Positions 55,947 through 64,000 of a stretch of DNA of 64,000 nt are shown piece by piece. How positions within the stretch are numbered: the stretch's first letter is position 1; every line of letters starts with the position of its first letter. Made by a program: the position numbers and the translations under genes. The DNA lies in assembly GCF_012276985.1 (NCBI RefSeq), contig NZ_JAAXMM010000008.1, forward strand, positions 215,472 through 279,471. The letters are read 5' to 3'. The DNA comes from Agrobacterium sp. a22-2 (GTDB lineage Bacteria; Pseudomonadota; Alphaproteobacteria; Rhizobiales; Rhizobiaceae). The notes beneath the pieces are model-generated. The model was not told the DNA's origin and did not search any database. It worked only from the letters and a program-made list of their open reading frames with translations.

Positions 55947-55986
55947 CAATTTGAGCAATTGATCTGCCGAAATGATAGGTCATTTC
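55947..55986. promoter_or_regulatory. Palindrome array between the Lrp-type gene and arginase
   Basis: CAATT-TGAGC-AATTG (55947-55961) and GAAATGA-TAGG-TCATTTC (55969-55986) are two perfect inverted repeats 7 bp apart; a small ATTGCCAAT palindrome follows. Arrays of AT-rich dyads are usual for Lrp/AsnC octamer binding. Confidence 0.6.
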
Positions 55987-56069
55987 AAGATAATTGCCAA
56001 TCTGTCCTGTTCATTCCGCCAGTCGGACATGGTCCAATCGAGCCTAGATTGAACAGGAGATGTCGGGCC

Positions 56070-57005
56070 ATGCATTGCAAATTGATCGGTGTGCCTCTGC
56101 AGGTTGGCGCGAGCCGTCTCGGATGCGAGATGGGACCAAGTGCGCTGCGGATTGCCGGCCTCGGCACGGCGCTGGAAGAGCTCGGTCATCGGGTGACCGA
56201 TATCGGCAATGTCACGCACACGCCTTTGCGGGATATGAGCCATCCCAACGCGGCCGTGCATCATCTGGCCGAGACGATCGGCTGGATCGAGAGCTTAAGT
56301 GAGGTTGCCTATCGCGAGAGCGCCGACGCCATGCCGATCTTCCTCGGCGGCGATCATGCGCTGTCGGCCGGCACGGTTGCCGGCCTGTCGCGTCGCGCGG
56401 CGGAAGAGGGCCGACCGCTGTTCGTCCTGTGGCTCGATGCGCATACCGATTTCCATACGCTGGCAACGACCGAAAGCGGCAATCTGCACGGCACGCCGGT
56501 CGCCTATTTCTCCGGTCATGAGGATTTTCAAGGGTATTATCCGCCGCTCTCCCATCCTGTCGATGGACGTAACATCTGCATGATCGGCATTCGCAGCGTC
56601 GATCCCGCTGAGCGGACATTGCTGAAGACGACCGGGATCACCGTGCATGATATGCGGATGATCGACGAACATGGCGTTGCCGTCCTGCTGCGGGATTTCC
56701 TGGCGCGGGTCGAGGCAGCCAATGGCCTGCTGCATGTCAGCTTCGACGTCGACTTTCTCGATCCGTCGATCGCGCCGGCGGTCGGCACCACTGTTCCGGG
56801 CGGCGCGACATTCCGCGAAGCGCATCTGGTGATGGAAATGCTGCACGACAGCGGCCTGGTCTCCAGCCTTGATCTGGTTGAGCTCAATCCATTTCTCGAC
56901 GAGCGCGGCCGCACCGCCACCTTGATGGCGGATCTGACGGCCAGCCTGATGGGTCGGCAGGTCATGGATCGCCCGACCCGCGATTTCTCAGGGAGCGTCA
57001 AATGA
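56070..57005 (+). CDS. rocF: Arginase
   Basis: A 311-residue ureohydrolase that cuts arginine into ornithine and urea. The Mn-binding motifs are GGDHALSAGTV (about 92-102), LWLDAHTDFHT (about 122-132) and SFDVDFLDPSIAPAVGT (about 227-243). I start at ATG 56070 (MHCKLIGVP) with CAGGAG upstream. Its stop overlaps the ornithine cyclodeaminase ATG. Confidence 0.93.
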   Translation: MHCKLIGVPLQVGASRLGCEMGPSALRIAGLGTALEELGHRVTDIGNVTHTPLRDMSHPNAAVHHLAETIGWIESLSEVAYRESADAMPIFLGGDHALSAGTVAGLSRRAAEEGRPLFVLWLDAHTDFHTLATTESGNLHGTPVAYFSGHEDFQGYYPPLSHPVDGRNICMIGIRSVDPAERTLLKTTGITVHDMRMIDEHGVAVLLRDFLARVEAANGLLHVSFDVDFLDPSIAPAVGTTVPGGATFREAHLVMEMLHDSGLVSSLDLVELNPFLDERGRTATLMADLTASLMGRQVMDRPTRDFSGSVK

Positions 57006-58063
57006 CCGGAGCGACACAGAATCTCAATATCGTGCCTTTCGTCAGCGTCGATCACATGATGAAACTGGTGTTGAAGGTCGGTGTCACCACCTTCCTCACC
57101 GAGCTTGCCGCGGTGATCGAAGAGGATTTCCGCCGCTGGGAGAGTTTCGACAAGACGCCGCGCATCGCCTCGCATTCGGCCGAAGGCGTCATCGAGTTGA
57201 TGCCGACCAGCGACGGCACGCTCTACGGCTTCAAATATGTCAACGGTCATCCGAAGAACATGCGCGAAGGCCGCCAGACGGTGACGGCTTTCGGCGTGCT
57301 GGCCGATGTCGGCAACGGCTATCCGATGCTGCTCAGCGAAATGACCATCCTGACAGCATTGCGCACCGCCGCGACGTCTGCGGTTGCTGCCAAATATCTG
57401 GCGCGCAAGGATGCGCGGACCATGGCGATCATCGGCAATGGCGCGCAGAGCGAATTCCAGGCGCTGGCCTTCAAGGCGCTGCTCGGCATCGACACCCTGC
57501 GGCTTTACGATCTTGACCCCGCCGCGACCGAGAAATGCCGGCGCAATCTCGAAGGCCTCGGCTTCACGATCACCGCCTGTAACTCGGCGGAAGAGGCGGT
57601 CGAGGGAGCGGATATCATCACCACCGTAACTGCCGACAAGCAATGCGCGACGATCCTGACCGACAACATGGCCGGCCCCGGCGTGCATATCAACGCTGTT
57701 GGAGGCGATTGCCCCGGCAAGACGGAGCTGCACCGGGATATCCTGCTGCGCTCCGACATTTTCGTCGAGTACCCGCCGCAGACCCGCATCGAAGGGGAGA
57801 TCCAGCAGCTGCCGCAGGATCATCCGGTGACCGAGCTGTGGCAGGTCATTCTGGGCCAGGTTCCGGGCCGCCGGAACCAAGGCCAGATCACCCTGTTTGA
57901 TTCGGTGGGCTTTGCGACAGAGGATTTCTCGGCACTGCGTTATGTGCGCACCAAGCTTGCCGAAACCGGCCTTTTCGCCGAACTCGACCTGTTGGCCGAT
58001 CCGGACGAGCCCCGCGATCTGTTCGGCATGCTGCTTCGGTGTCAGGCTGCAACCGCACTTTAA
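57002..58063 (+). CDS. ocd: Ornithine cyclodeaminase
   Basis: A 353-residue NAD-dependent enzyme that turns ornithine into proline and ammonia. GNGAQSEFQALAFKALLGI is the dinucleotide loop (about 144-162); VDHMMKLVLKVG, FKYVNGHPKNMREGRQTVTAFGVLADVGNGYPMLLSEMTILTALRTAA (in part) and NAVGGDCPGKTEL are family segments with the active-site Asp. With arginase it makes arginine usable as carbon and nitrogen. Confidence 0.93.
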   Translation: MTGATQNLNIVPFVSVDHMMKLVLKVGVTTFLTELAAVIEEDFRRWESFDKTPRIASHSAEGVIELMPTSDGTLYGFKYVNGHPKNMREGRQTVTAFGVLADVGNGYPMLLSEMTILTALRTAATSAVAAKYLARKDARTMAIIGNGAQSEFQALAFKALLGIDTLRLYDLDPAATEKCRRNLEGLGFTITACNSAEEAVEGADIITTVTADKQCATILTDNMAGPGVHINAVGGDCPGKTELHRDILLRSDIFVEYPPQTRIEGEIQQLPQDHPVTELWQVILGQVPGRRNQGQITLFDSVGFATEDFSALRYVRTKLAETGLFAELDLLADPDEPRDLFGMLLRCQAATAL

Positions 58064-58099
58064 AAACGGACGCAGCCTCTGTGGTGGGACTGTGCGCGA

Positions 58100-59392
58100 T
58101 CACACGATGCCGCCGCTGCCGCCTTTGACAGCAGGGCGTTGGCTGGCGACCTTGGTGCGATAGCCGCTGGTCCGGTAGGTGGCGACCGGGTCGATAGCGC
58201 CGCCGGTGCGGCGTCGGGCTTCGGCAAGAATCGCCTCGACATCGGTGCGATAGGCACGCTTCAGGGTTTCGGATGCCATCAGCGCATCGTTGTCCTGCTG
58301 GAAGCCGTCGAGGGCGGTGCGATCGACCAGCAGTGCCTGGGCATAGGCGCGGCGGATTTCGTTGGCGCTGGAAATCAGGCTCTCGATCGGATCGGTCACA
58401 TTATGCGACTGGTCGATCATATGGGCGGGGTGGAAGCCCTTGACGCCGCGATATTCGGCATCGACCAGTTCGTTGAACACCAGGAACAGGCGGTAGGGCT
58501 CGATCGCGCCGGCATCTAGGTCGTCGTCGCCATATTTCGAATCGTTGAAATGGAAGCCGCCGAGCTTGCCGAACTGGATGAGGCGGGCCACGATCATCTC
58601 GATATTGGTGTTCGGTGCGTGGTGGCCGAGATCGACGAGGCAGAATGCCTTGGGTCCGAGGGTCTGGGCAATCAGGTAGTTGGTGCCCCAGTCCTGCACG
58701 ACCGTCGAATAGAAGGCCGGCTCGTACATCTTGTGCTCGGAGAAAATCCGCCAGTCCTCGGGAAGCTTTTTGTAGATCTCGCCCATGGCGGAGAGATACC
58801 GTTCAAAGCTCCTGGTGAAATTACTCTGGCCGGGGAAGTTCGAGCCATCGCCGACCCAGACCGTCAAGGCCTTGGAGCCAAGGGCCGCGCCGAGTTCGAT
58901 GCATTCGATATTGTGCTCGACCGCCTGGGCGCGGGTTGCCGCATCCACGTGGCTCAGCGAGCCATACTTATAGGAATGGGCCTGATCGGCGGCATCGGAA
59001 AACGTGTTGGAATTCATCGCGTCGAAGCCGAGGCCCAGGGCATCGCCCTTGGCCTTCAGATCCTTCGGATCAGCCTTGTCCCACGGGATATGCAGCGAAA
59101 CGGTCGGCGTCGCGCGCGTCAGTTCGTTGATGACGGAGCAATCATCGAGCTTGTCGAAGATGTTGCGCGGCTCGCCAAGACCGGGAAAGCGGGCAAAGCG
59201 CGTGCCGCCGGTGCCGACGCCCCAGGAGGGCACGGCGACGAAGAAGTCAGCAACCTTTGACGTGATCGCCTCGATATCGATCTGGCTGCGGGCGAGTTTC
59301 TCACCGAGGGCGGCGTAATCGGATTTGAGGGCGGATGCGCGCTTGTCGTTTTCAGTGCCGATGAGTTCCGGCGAAATCTGGCTGTCGGTCAT
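58100..59392 (-). CDS. rhaI: RhaI, rhamnose catabolism sugar isomerase
   Basis: A 430-residue TIM-barrel isomerase of the rhizobial RhaI type, converting L-rhamnose to L-rhamnulose. The segments VDLGHHAPNTNIEMIVARLIQFGKLGGFHFNDSKYGDDDLD hold the metal-binding His and Asp residues. GGGAGG precedes the ATG at 59392. In rhizobia rhaI follows rhaD; here a small gene on the other strand separates them, and an operator-like sequence sits just upstream of rhaI. Confidence 0.92.
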   Translation of the reverse strand: MTDSQISPELIGTENDKRASALKSDYAALGEKLARSQIDIEAITSKVADFFVAVPSWGVGTGGTRFARFPGLGEPRNIFDKLDDCSVINELTRATPTVSLHIPWDKADPKDLKAKGDALGLGFDAMNSNTFSDAADQAHSYKYGSLSHVDAATRAQAVEHNIECIELGAALGSKALTVWVGDGSNFPGQSNFTRSFERYLSAMGEIYKKLPEDWRIFSEHKMYEPAFYSTVVQDWGTNYLIAQTLGPKAFCLVDLGHHAPNTNIEMIVARLIQFGKLGGFHFNDSKYGDDDLDAGAIEPYRLFLVFNELVDAEYRGVKGFHPAHMIDQSHNVTDPIESLISSANEIRRAYAQALLVDRTALDGFQQDNDALMASETLKRAYRTDVEAILAEARRRTGGAIDPVATYRTSGYRTKVASQRPAVKGGSGGIV

Positions 59393-59435
59393 TGTTTTTT
59401 CCTCCCGTCCGCGAACGATTTTGGCCGCTCCGCGT

Positions 59436-59453
59436 TGTCATTCAATTCGATCA
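59436..59453. promoter_or_regulatory. RhaR-like half operator upstream of rhaI
   Basis: TGTCATTCAATTCGATCA aligns, with one gap and a few mismatches, to the 19-bp arm TGTCAATCAAAATCGATCA at 61863-61881. It lies 44 bp upstream of the rhaI ATG and 18 bp upstream of the YqaE-type gene on the other strand. Confidence 0.5.
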
Positions 59454-59471
59454 TTCTAGTCAGAGGTATTC

Positions 59472-59630
59472 ATGGACGTCGTACGAATCTTGCTCGCCAT
59501 CATCCTGCCGCCGGTCGGCGTCTTTCTTCAGGTGGGCATAGGCCTGCATTTCTGGCTGAATATTCTGCTGACGCTGTGCGGCTATCTGCCCGGCATCATC
59601 CATGCCATCTGGGTCATTCTGAGAAAGTAG
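59472..59630 (+). CDS. YqaE/Pmp3-family small membrane protein
   Basis: A 52-residue protein with two membrane helices. MDVVRILLAIILPPVGVFLQ, GLHFWLNILLTLCGYLPGIIHAIWV are the family signature (UPF0057/Pmp3). The family is linked to membrane potential and salt or cold stress. It lies on the plus strand between rhaD and rhaI, which are both on the minus strand, so it interrupts the usual rhaDI arrangement. Confidence 0.88.
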   Translation: MDVVRILLAIILPPVGVFLQVGIGLHFWLNILLTLCGYLPGIIHAIWVILRK

Positions 59631-59636
59631 CGGTCA

Positions 59637-59662
59637 CCGCCACGGCATTTGCGCCGTGGCGG
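59637..59662. terminator. Hairpin between the YqaE-type gene and rhaD
   Basis: CCGCCACGGC (59637-59646) pairs with GCCGTGGCGG (59653-59662), 6-nt loop. It begins 7 bp after the YqaE-type stop and is 16 bp from the rhaD stop on the other strand, so it could end transcription both ways. Neither side has a T-run. Confidence 0.6.
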
Positions 59663-59677
59663 GCTTGGGAGCTCTGG

Positions 59678-61774
59678 TCAGCGCGTGAAGCTCTGGGCGT
59701 TGCCGGCATCGACATTGATGATGTTGCCGGTCGACTTGGCGGACGCATCGGACGCCAGGAAGTAGATGGCTTCGGCAATGTCCTCGGGCAGGACATTGAG
59801 TTTCAGCATCGACCGCTTGCGGTAATGTTCCTCAAGGTCGTCCACCTCGATCTTCGAAGAAGCTGCCCGCTGCTCGCGCCATTCGCCGTTCCAGATTTTC
59901 GAGCCGCGCAGCACCGCATCCGGATTGACCGTATTGACGCGGATACCGGCCTCAGCGCCTTCCAGCGCCAGGCAGCGGGCGAGATGGATTTCGGCGGCCT
60001 TCGCCGTACAATAGGCCGACGCGTTCGGCGAGGAGGCGAGGCCGTTTTTCGAGGCCACGAAGACCACGTTGCCGCCGATCGCTTGGCGGCGGAACAGCCG
60101 GAAGGCTTCGCGGGACACCAGGAAGTAGCCGGTGGCCAGGATATCGATATTCTTGTTCCACATGGCAAGCGTCGTGTCTTCCACCGGAGCGGAGGAGGCG
60201 ATGCCGGCATTGGAGACCAGAATGTCGACGCCGCCGAACTCGATGCAGGCCTCGGCAAAGGTCGAGATGACAGCGTCTTCCTTGGTCACGTCCAGCGTGA
60301 CGCCGCGAACGGCATCGGCGCCGTGGCGCTTGGCGAAATCGGCGACGGTCGCGCCCAGCGTCTCCGCATCGATATCGGCCAGCACCACGCAGGCGCCTTC
60401 GGCGACGAGGCGCTCCGCCGTGGCGCGACCGATGCCGCCGGCACCGCCGGTGACGAAGGCGACACGGCCCGCCAGGCTCTTGGGCTTGGGCATGCGCTGC
60501 AACTTGGCTTCTTCCAGCAACCAGTATTCGATATCGAAGGCTTCCTGTTCGGGCAGGCCCTGATATTCCGAAACCGTCGAGGCGCCCTTCATGACATTGA
60601 TGGCGTTGACGTAGAATTCGCCGGCAATGCGGGCGGTCGCCTTGTCCTTGGCAAAGGACAGCATGCCGACGCCCGGAACCAGGAAGATGACCGGATTGGG
60701 ATCGCGCATGGCAGGGGAATTGTCATGCTTGCAGCTGTCGTAGTAACGCTTGTAATCGGCGCGGTAGGCTTCCAGCGCCTTGTCGAGGCCGGCAATGACG
60801 GCATCGGCATCTGGCTTGGCCGGGTCGAACTCGACGATCAGCGGCCGGATCTTGGTGCGCAGGAAATGGTCGGGGCAGGAGGTGCCCAGCGCGCCGAGCG
60901 CGTGCAGATCCTTCGAGTTGACGAATTCCAGCACGGCATCCTGGTCGTCGAAATCGCCGAGCTTGCGTTCCGCCTTGCCGATGCGGCCGCGGATTTCGGG
61001 CATCAGCCTGGCTGCGATGGCGCGACGCTCTTCGGATGGCAGGCTCTTGGCAACCGCGCCGCCGAAGATCGTCTTGCCCTCGGTCTGCTGTGCAAACCAT
61101 TCGATCGCCTTGTTGATGATGTCGAGCGTCAGCAGGTAACAATCCTTGGCATCGTCGGCCCAGGTGAACAGGCCATGGCTTTCGAGCACGACGCCCTTGG
61201 AATTCGGGTTGGCGGCGACATAGGCGCCGAGATCGAGCCCGAGCTGGAAGCCCGGACGGCGCCAGGGCAGCCAGCCGATATCGTCGCCGAAGATCTGCTG
61301 GGTCAGCTCTTTTGAGTTCTTGGAGGCGGCGATCGCGATGATCGCGTCGGGGTGCATGTGGTCGACATGGGTGAACGGCACGAAGCCGTGCAGCGGCGTG
61401 TCGATGGAGGCTGCGCGCGGGTTGAGGTTGAAGGTGCAATGGGGCAGGAAGCCGACCATGCGGTCTTCGTCTTCCACGCCCTTGTAGATGCCCTTCAGCG
61501 CTTCCAGCTTGTCCATGTAGAGGGTGGCGAAACCGTCGAGCTTGATCGTGCCGACATCACCTCCGGAGCCCTTGACCCACATGACGCGGGCCTTTTCGCC
61601 GGTCAGCGGATCGGTTTCCATGACCTTGGCCGAGGTGTTGCCGCCGCCGTAATTGGTGATGCGCTTGTCGGCACCCAAGAGATTGGACCGGTACAACAGC
61701 TTGGCCGGCTCATCGAGCTTGGCCGCGTAAGCGTCGTCCCAACGGTTTTCGAGAAGGCGGGTTTGGCCCGTCAT
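59678..61774 (-). CDS. rhaD: RhaD, bifunctional rhamnulose-1-phosphate aldolase/dehydrogenase
   Basis: A 698-residue fusion: class II aldolase domain (about 1-400; metal-binding HVDHMHPDAIIA and ESHGLFTWA) and a short-chain dehydrogenase (about 430-698; FVTGGAGGIGRATAERL, catalytic YCTAK). It cleaves rhamnulose 1-phosphate and oxidises the lactaldehyde formed. Start at 61774 follows GGGAGGAAAG. It diverges from rhaR across an elaborate palindromic region. Confidence 0.94.
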   Translation of the reverse strand: MTGQTRLLENRWDDAYAAKLDEPAKLLYRSNLLGADKRITNYGGGNTSAKVMETDPLTGEKARVMWVKGSGGDVGTIKLDGFATLYMDKLEALKGIYKGVEDEDRMVGFLPHCTFNLNPRAASIDTPLHGFVPFTHVDHMHPDAIIAIAASKNSKELTQQIFGDDIGWLPWRRPGFQLGLDLGAYVAANPNSKGVVLESHGLFTWADDAKDCYLLTLDIINKAIEWFAQQTEGKTIFGGAVAKSLPSEERRAIAARLMPEIRGRIGKAERKLGDFDDQDAVLEFVNSKDLHALGALGTSCPDHFLRTKIRPLIVEFDPAKPDADAVIAGLDKALEAYRADYKRYYDSCKHDNSPAMRDPNPVIFLVPGVGMLSFAKDKATARIAGEFYVNAINVMKGASTVSEYQGLPEQEAFDIEYWLLEEAKLQRMPKPKSLAGRVAFVTGGAGGIGRATAERLVAEGACVVLADIDAETLGATVADFAKRHGADAVRGVTLDVTKEDAVISTFAEACIEFGGVDILVSNAGIASSAPVEDTTLAMWNKNIDILATGYFLVSREAFRLFRRQAIGGNVVFVASKNGLASSPNASAYCTAKAAEIHLARCLALEGAEAGIRVNTVNPDAVLRGSKIWNGEWREQRAASSKIEVDDLEEHYRKRSMLKLNVLPEDIAEAIYFLASDASAKSTGNIINVDAGNAQSFTR

Positions 61775-61862
61775 TGCTTTCCTCCCAGGTGTGTCGATTC
61801 ATGAACAGCCACGTGGCGGCCCATCTCCTTCTGCGGACGGTATCGCGCAAGCGCAGCGTTAT

Positions 61863-61935
61863 TGTCAATCAAAATCGATCATAAATTTGCATGTTGCGGC
61901 GCAACATAAACTATTTTGATCGTTTTTGATTGACA
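61863..61935. promoter_or_regulatory. Nested inverted-repeat operator and divergent promoters of rhaD and rhaR
   Basis: Arms TGTCAATCAAAATCGATCA (61863-61881) and TGATCGTTTTTGATTGACA (61917-61935) are inverted repeats matching at 18 of 19 positions. Between them is a perfect 17-bp palindrome, ATGTTGCGGCGCAACAT (61891-61907). The outer end of each arm gives a -35 TTGACA reading outward (rhaR at 61930-61935; rhaD on the minus strand at 61868-61863). DeoR-type repressors such as RhaR bind such repeats. Confidence 0.8.
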
Positions 61936-61976
61936 GGATAATCGTTATCCGCCTAAATCCCGATCAGGAGGAGCCC

Positions 61977-62789
61977 ATGCACGAACGTGAACGCCATCGC
62001 ATCATATTAAGCGCGATCCAGGAAAAGCCCGTGATCACGGTGCAGGATATCGCTGAACTGACCGAGGCATCGGAAGCCACGATCCGGCGTGATATCGCGT
62101 CCCTTCATGTACAGGGCAAGCTTCGACGCGTGCGTGGCGGCGCGGAGGCGGTGCATCCGCCGCAGCTCGGCAATCTGGCGGCCCGGCCGTTTCGGGTATC
62201 CGAATCCGTCAATATCGATAAAAAGCGCGCAATTGCCCGCGGCGCGGTCGACCTCTGCGAAGAGGGCGATTCGATCATCATCAATGGCGGCACGACGACG
62301 TTCCAGATGGTGCATTTCATGTCGGCGCGGCGCCTGCAGGTGATGACCAATTCCTTTGCAATCGCCGAACATCTCGTCAAGCATTCCAAGTGCACGGTCA
62401 GTATTCCCGGCGGCGCGATCTATCGCGACCAGAGCCTGATCCTGTCGCCCTTCGACAACGACGCCATCCGCAATTTCTATGCGCGACGGATCTTCATCGG
62501 CGCGCAGGGCGTCAGTTCGCATGGGATCATGGAATCGGATGCCCTGGTCATCCAGAGCGAGCAGAAGCTGATGCGCCAGGCCGACGAGCTGATCATCATG
62601 GTCGACTCGAGCAAGTTTTCGAAGCGCTCCAGCATGATCCTGTGCCCGCTCGACAATGTCTCGACGATCATCACGGACGACAAGATTCCGGAGGAGGCAG
62701 CGGCCATGGTCGCTGATGCCGGTATTAAGCTCATAACGGTCAAGCCGATCGCTTCGGCCGAGAAGGAGGATACCACTTCGGTCGCATAG
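61977..62789 (+). CDS. rhaR: RhaR, DeoR-family regulator of rhamnose genes
   Basis: A 270-residue DeoR regulator: HTH at about 5-55 (RHRIILSAIQEKPVITVQDIAELTEASEATIRRDIASL) and a sugar-phosphate-sensing domain (IINGGTTTFQMVHFM, VMTNSFAIAEHL, FIGAQGVSSHGIME). I start at ATG 61977 behind AGGAGGAG. In Rhizobium leguminosarum RhaR controls rhamnose genes; here it heads rhaRS and diverges from rhaD. Confidence 0.9.
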   Translation: MHERERHRIILSAIQEKPVITVQDIAELTEASEATIRRDIASLHVQGKLRRVRGGAEAVHPPQLGNLAARPFRVSESVNIDKKRAIARGAVDLCEEGDSIIINGGTTTFQMVHFMSARRLQVMTNSFAIAEHLVKHSKCTVSIPGGAIYRDQSLILSPFDNDAIRNFYARRIFIGAQGVSSHGIMESDALVIQSEQKLMRQADELIIMVDSSKFSKRSSMILCPLDNVSTIITDDKIPEEAAAMVADAGIKLITVKPIASAEKEDTTSVA

Positions 62790-62846
62790 AGAGTGACGAC
62801 TGTCGGGGGGAGTTAGACTGTCAATCAACTTTGGGAGGAAGATGAA

Positions 62847-63842
62847 ATGAAACTATCCAAGAAACTGCTCATGGGCGTGGCCTTTGCCGTTGTCGCAATG
62901 ACGACGGCAGCCGAAGCCGCCGACATGAAGATCGCATTGGTCGTCAAGTCGCTGGGCAACGGCTTCTTCGAGGCCGCCAACAAAGGCGCCGAGGAAGCTG
63001 CCAAGGAACTCGGCGGCGTCGAGATCATCTATACCGGTCCGACGACGACCACGGCCGAAGGCCAGATCGAAGTGATCAACTCGCTGATCGCCCAGGGCGT
63101 CGATGCCATCGCCATTTCCGCCAATGATCCGGATGCCGTCGTGCCGGCATTGAAGAAGGCCGCACAGCGCGGCATCAAGGTCATCTCCTGGGACAGCGGC
63201 GTTGCCGCCGAAGGCCGCATCATGCATCTCAACCCGTCGTCCAACGAGTTGATCGGCAAGATGTGCCTGCAGTTGGCCGCAAGCCATCTGCCGGAAGGCA
63301 AGGGCGATTTCGCCATCCTGTCGGCCACCACGACTTCGACCAACCAGAATATCTGGATCGAGGAAATGAAGAAGCAGCTGAAGGATTTCCCCGGCCTCAA
63401 CCTGGTGACCACCGTTTACGGCGATGACCTGGCCGACAAGAGCTATCGCGAAGCCAATGGTCTCCTAACCTCGCAGGCTAATGTCAAGGTCATCGTCGCC
63501 CCGACGACCGTCGGCGTTCTGGCAGCCTCGCAGGCCGTCAAGGATGCGGGCAAGATCGGCGACGTCTTCGTGACGGGCCTCGGTCTGCCGTCTGAAATGG
63601 CCGGTGCCATCAAGTCGGGCGCCACCAAGGAATTCGCGATCTGGAACCCGATCGACCTCGGTTACTCGGCCACACAGATCGCCTATCACCTGGTCAAGGG
63701 CGATACCGATGGCGCTCCCGGCTCGGAAATCGAAGCCGGCCGCATGGGCAAGATCAAGGTCGGCGACAATGGCGAAGCCGCCATGGCTCTGCCCTTCGTC
63801 TACGACGCATCGAACATCGACGAGTTCTCGAAGATTTTCTGA
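62847..63842 (+). CDS. rhaS: RhaS, rhamnose ABC transporter substrate-binding protein
   Basis: A 331-residue ribose-type periplasmic binding protein with a signal peptide (cleavage near AEAAD, about residue 25). KIALVVKSLGNGFFEAANKGAEEAAKEL, DAIAISANDPDAVVPALKKAAQRGIKVISWDSG are typical. GGGAGG precedes the ATG. The next genes, presumably rhaTPQUK, lie beyond the window. TGTCAATCAA at 62819-62828 repeats the first 10 bases of the rha operator arm. Confidence 0.92.
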   Translation: MKLSKKLLMGVAFAVVAMTTAAEAADMKIALVVKSLGNGFFEAANKGAEEAAKELGGVEIIYTGPTTTTAEGQIEVINSLIAQGVDAIAISANDPDAVVPALKKAAQRGIKVISWDSGVAAEGRIMHLNPSSNELIGKMCLQLAASHLPEGKGDFAILSATTTSTNQNIWIEEMKKQLKDFPGLNLVTTVYGDDLADKSYREANGLLTSQANVKVIVAPTTVGVLAASQAVKDAGKIGDVFVTGLGLPSEMAGAIKSGATKEFAIWNPIDLGYSATQIAYHLVKGDTDGAPGSEIEAGRMGKIKVGDNGEAAMALPFVYDASNIDEFSKIF

Positions 63843-63875
63843 TCGAGACGACTCGTTTGATTGCGTAAACCAAGT

Positions 63876-64000
63876 CCCCCTCTGGCCTGCTGGCCATCTC
63901 CCCCACAAGAGGGAGAAACTTTGCCGTAACCGTCTTGCCCGATTTGGGTTTCGACGCTGCGGTCGGGTTAAGCCCTCCCCCTTATGGGGAGGGTGGGGAG
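63876..64000. repeat. Second palindromic C/G-run repeat, cut by the window edge
   Basis: It begins CCCCCTCTGG (63876), like the end of the 8539-8717 element, then has GGCC-TGCT-GGCC, a TCTCCC/GGGAGA stem, and CCCTCCCC-N5-GGGGAGGG near the window end. It follows rhaS, so it may also act as an intercistronic hairpin. Its right end is not visible. Confidence 0.6.

Noticed and set aside
59435..61315. A 626-codon open frame on the plus strand
   Set aside because: Antisense to rhaD; only the separate short YqaE-type frame at its left edge is real.

Overview
The window is about 62% GC by eye, densely coded, and reads like an accessory or chromid-type region of a Rhizobiaceae alphaproteobacterium (Rhizobium/Agrobacterium/Sinorhizobium relatives). 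This rests on the gene content: frcBCAK-frcR fructose transport, a split rhaDI // rhaRS rhamnose locus, hutF-type histidine degradation, a bgsBA-like beta-glucan synthase pair, DUF6481, and stacks of solute-binding ABC operons. I saw no rRNA, tRNA, CRISPR array, transposase or prophage gene.

Layout. (1) 1-4.5 kb: oxygen-independent ubiquinone genes ubiV (cut by the window edge), ubiU and ubiT, divergent from ubiD-ubiX. (2) 4.5-16.6 kb: a complete five-step histidine pathway (hutI-hutH-hutG-hutU, with hutF divergent). Facing it is an operon of amino-acid ABC transporter, HutC repressor and an LLM-class flavin monooxygenase. A MITE-like palindromic repeat sits inside the hut operon. (3) 16.9-24.8 kb: acuI-like reductase and GntR regulator, divergent from an FAD 2-hydroxyacid dehydrogenase plus a 1162-residue fused indolepyruvate:ferredoxin oxidoreductase, then a nucleoside hydrolase. 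(4) 24.9-32.9 kb: enoyl-CoA hydratase family protein, pseudouridine catabolism psuG-psuK, and a divergent operon of 2OG-Fe(II) dioxygenase plus PotDABC-type transporter. (5) 33-37.3 kb: a Cache-HAMP membrane sensor without output domain, tail to tail with a bgsA/bgsB-like glucan synthase. (6) 37.8-39.1 kb: small proteins and cspA. (7) 39.2-48.9 kb: LacI regulator, a second PotD-type transporter, nucleoside hydrolase, adenine deaminase, M20 amidohydrolase, phosphoribosyltransferase. (8) 48.9-54.6 kb: frcBCAK, frcR, fucU. (9) 54.7-58.1 kb: an FAH-family protein, then Lrp regulator, arginase and ornithine cyclodeaminase. (10) 58.1-64 kb: rhaI, a YqaE-type small protein, rhaD, rhaR, rhaS, and the start of another palindromic repeat.

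The theme is scavenging: histidine, arginine, nucleosides and modified nucleosides, fructose-type sugars and rhamnose are each imported by a dedicated ABC system and degraded by genes beside it, each with a local repressor. Several divergent intergenic regions carry clear palindromes that look like the operators. A repeated layout stands out: in all four ABC operons whose first spacer is fully visible, the binding-protein gene is followed by a roughly 110-200 bp spacer with a strong GC-rich hairpin, while the later transporter genes overlap.

Most likely to repay follow-up: the pseudouridine / dioxygenase / transporter neighbourhood, the dehydrogenase-IOR pair, the output-less Cache sensor beside the glucan synthase with a 14-bp hairpin against its ribosome binding site, and the nested rha operator with a related copy before rhaI.
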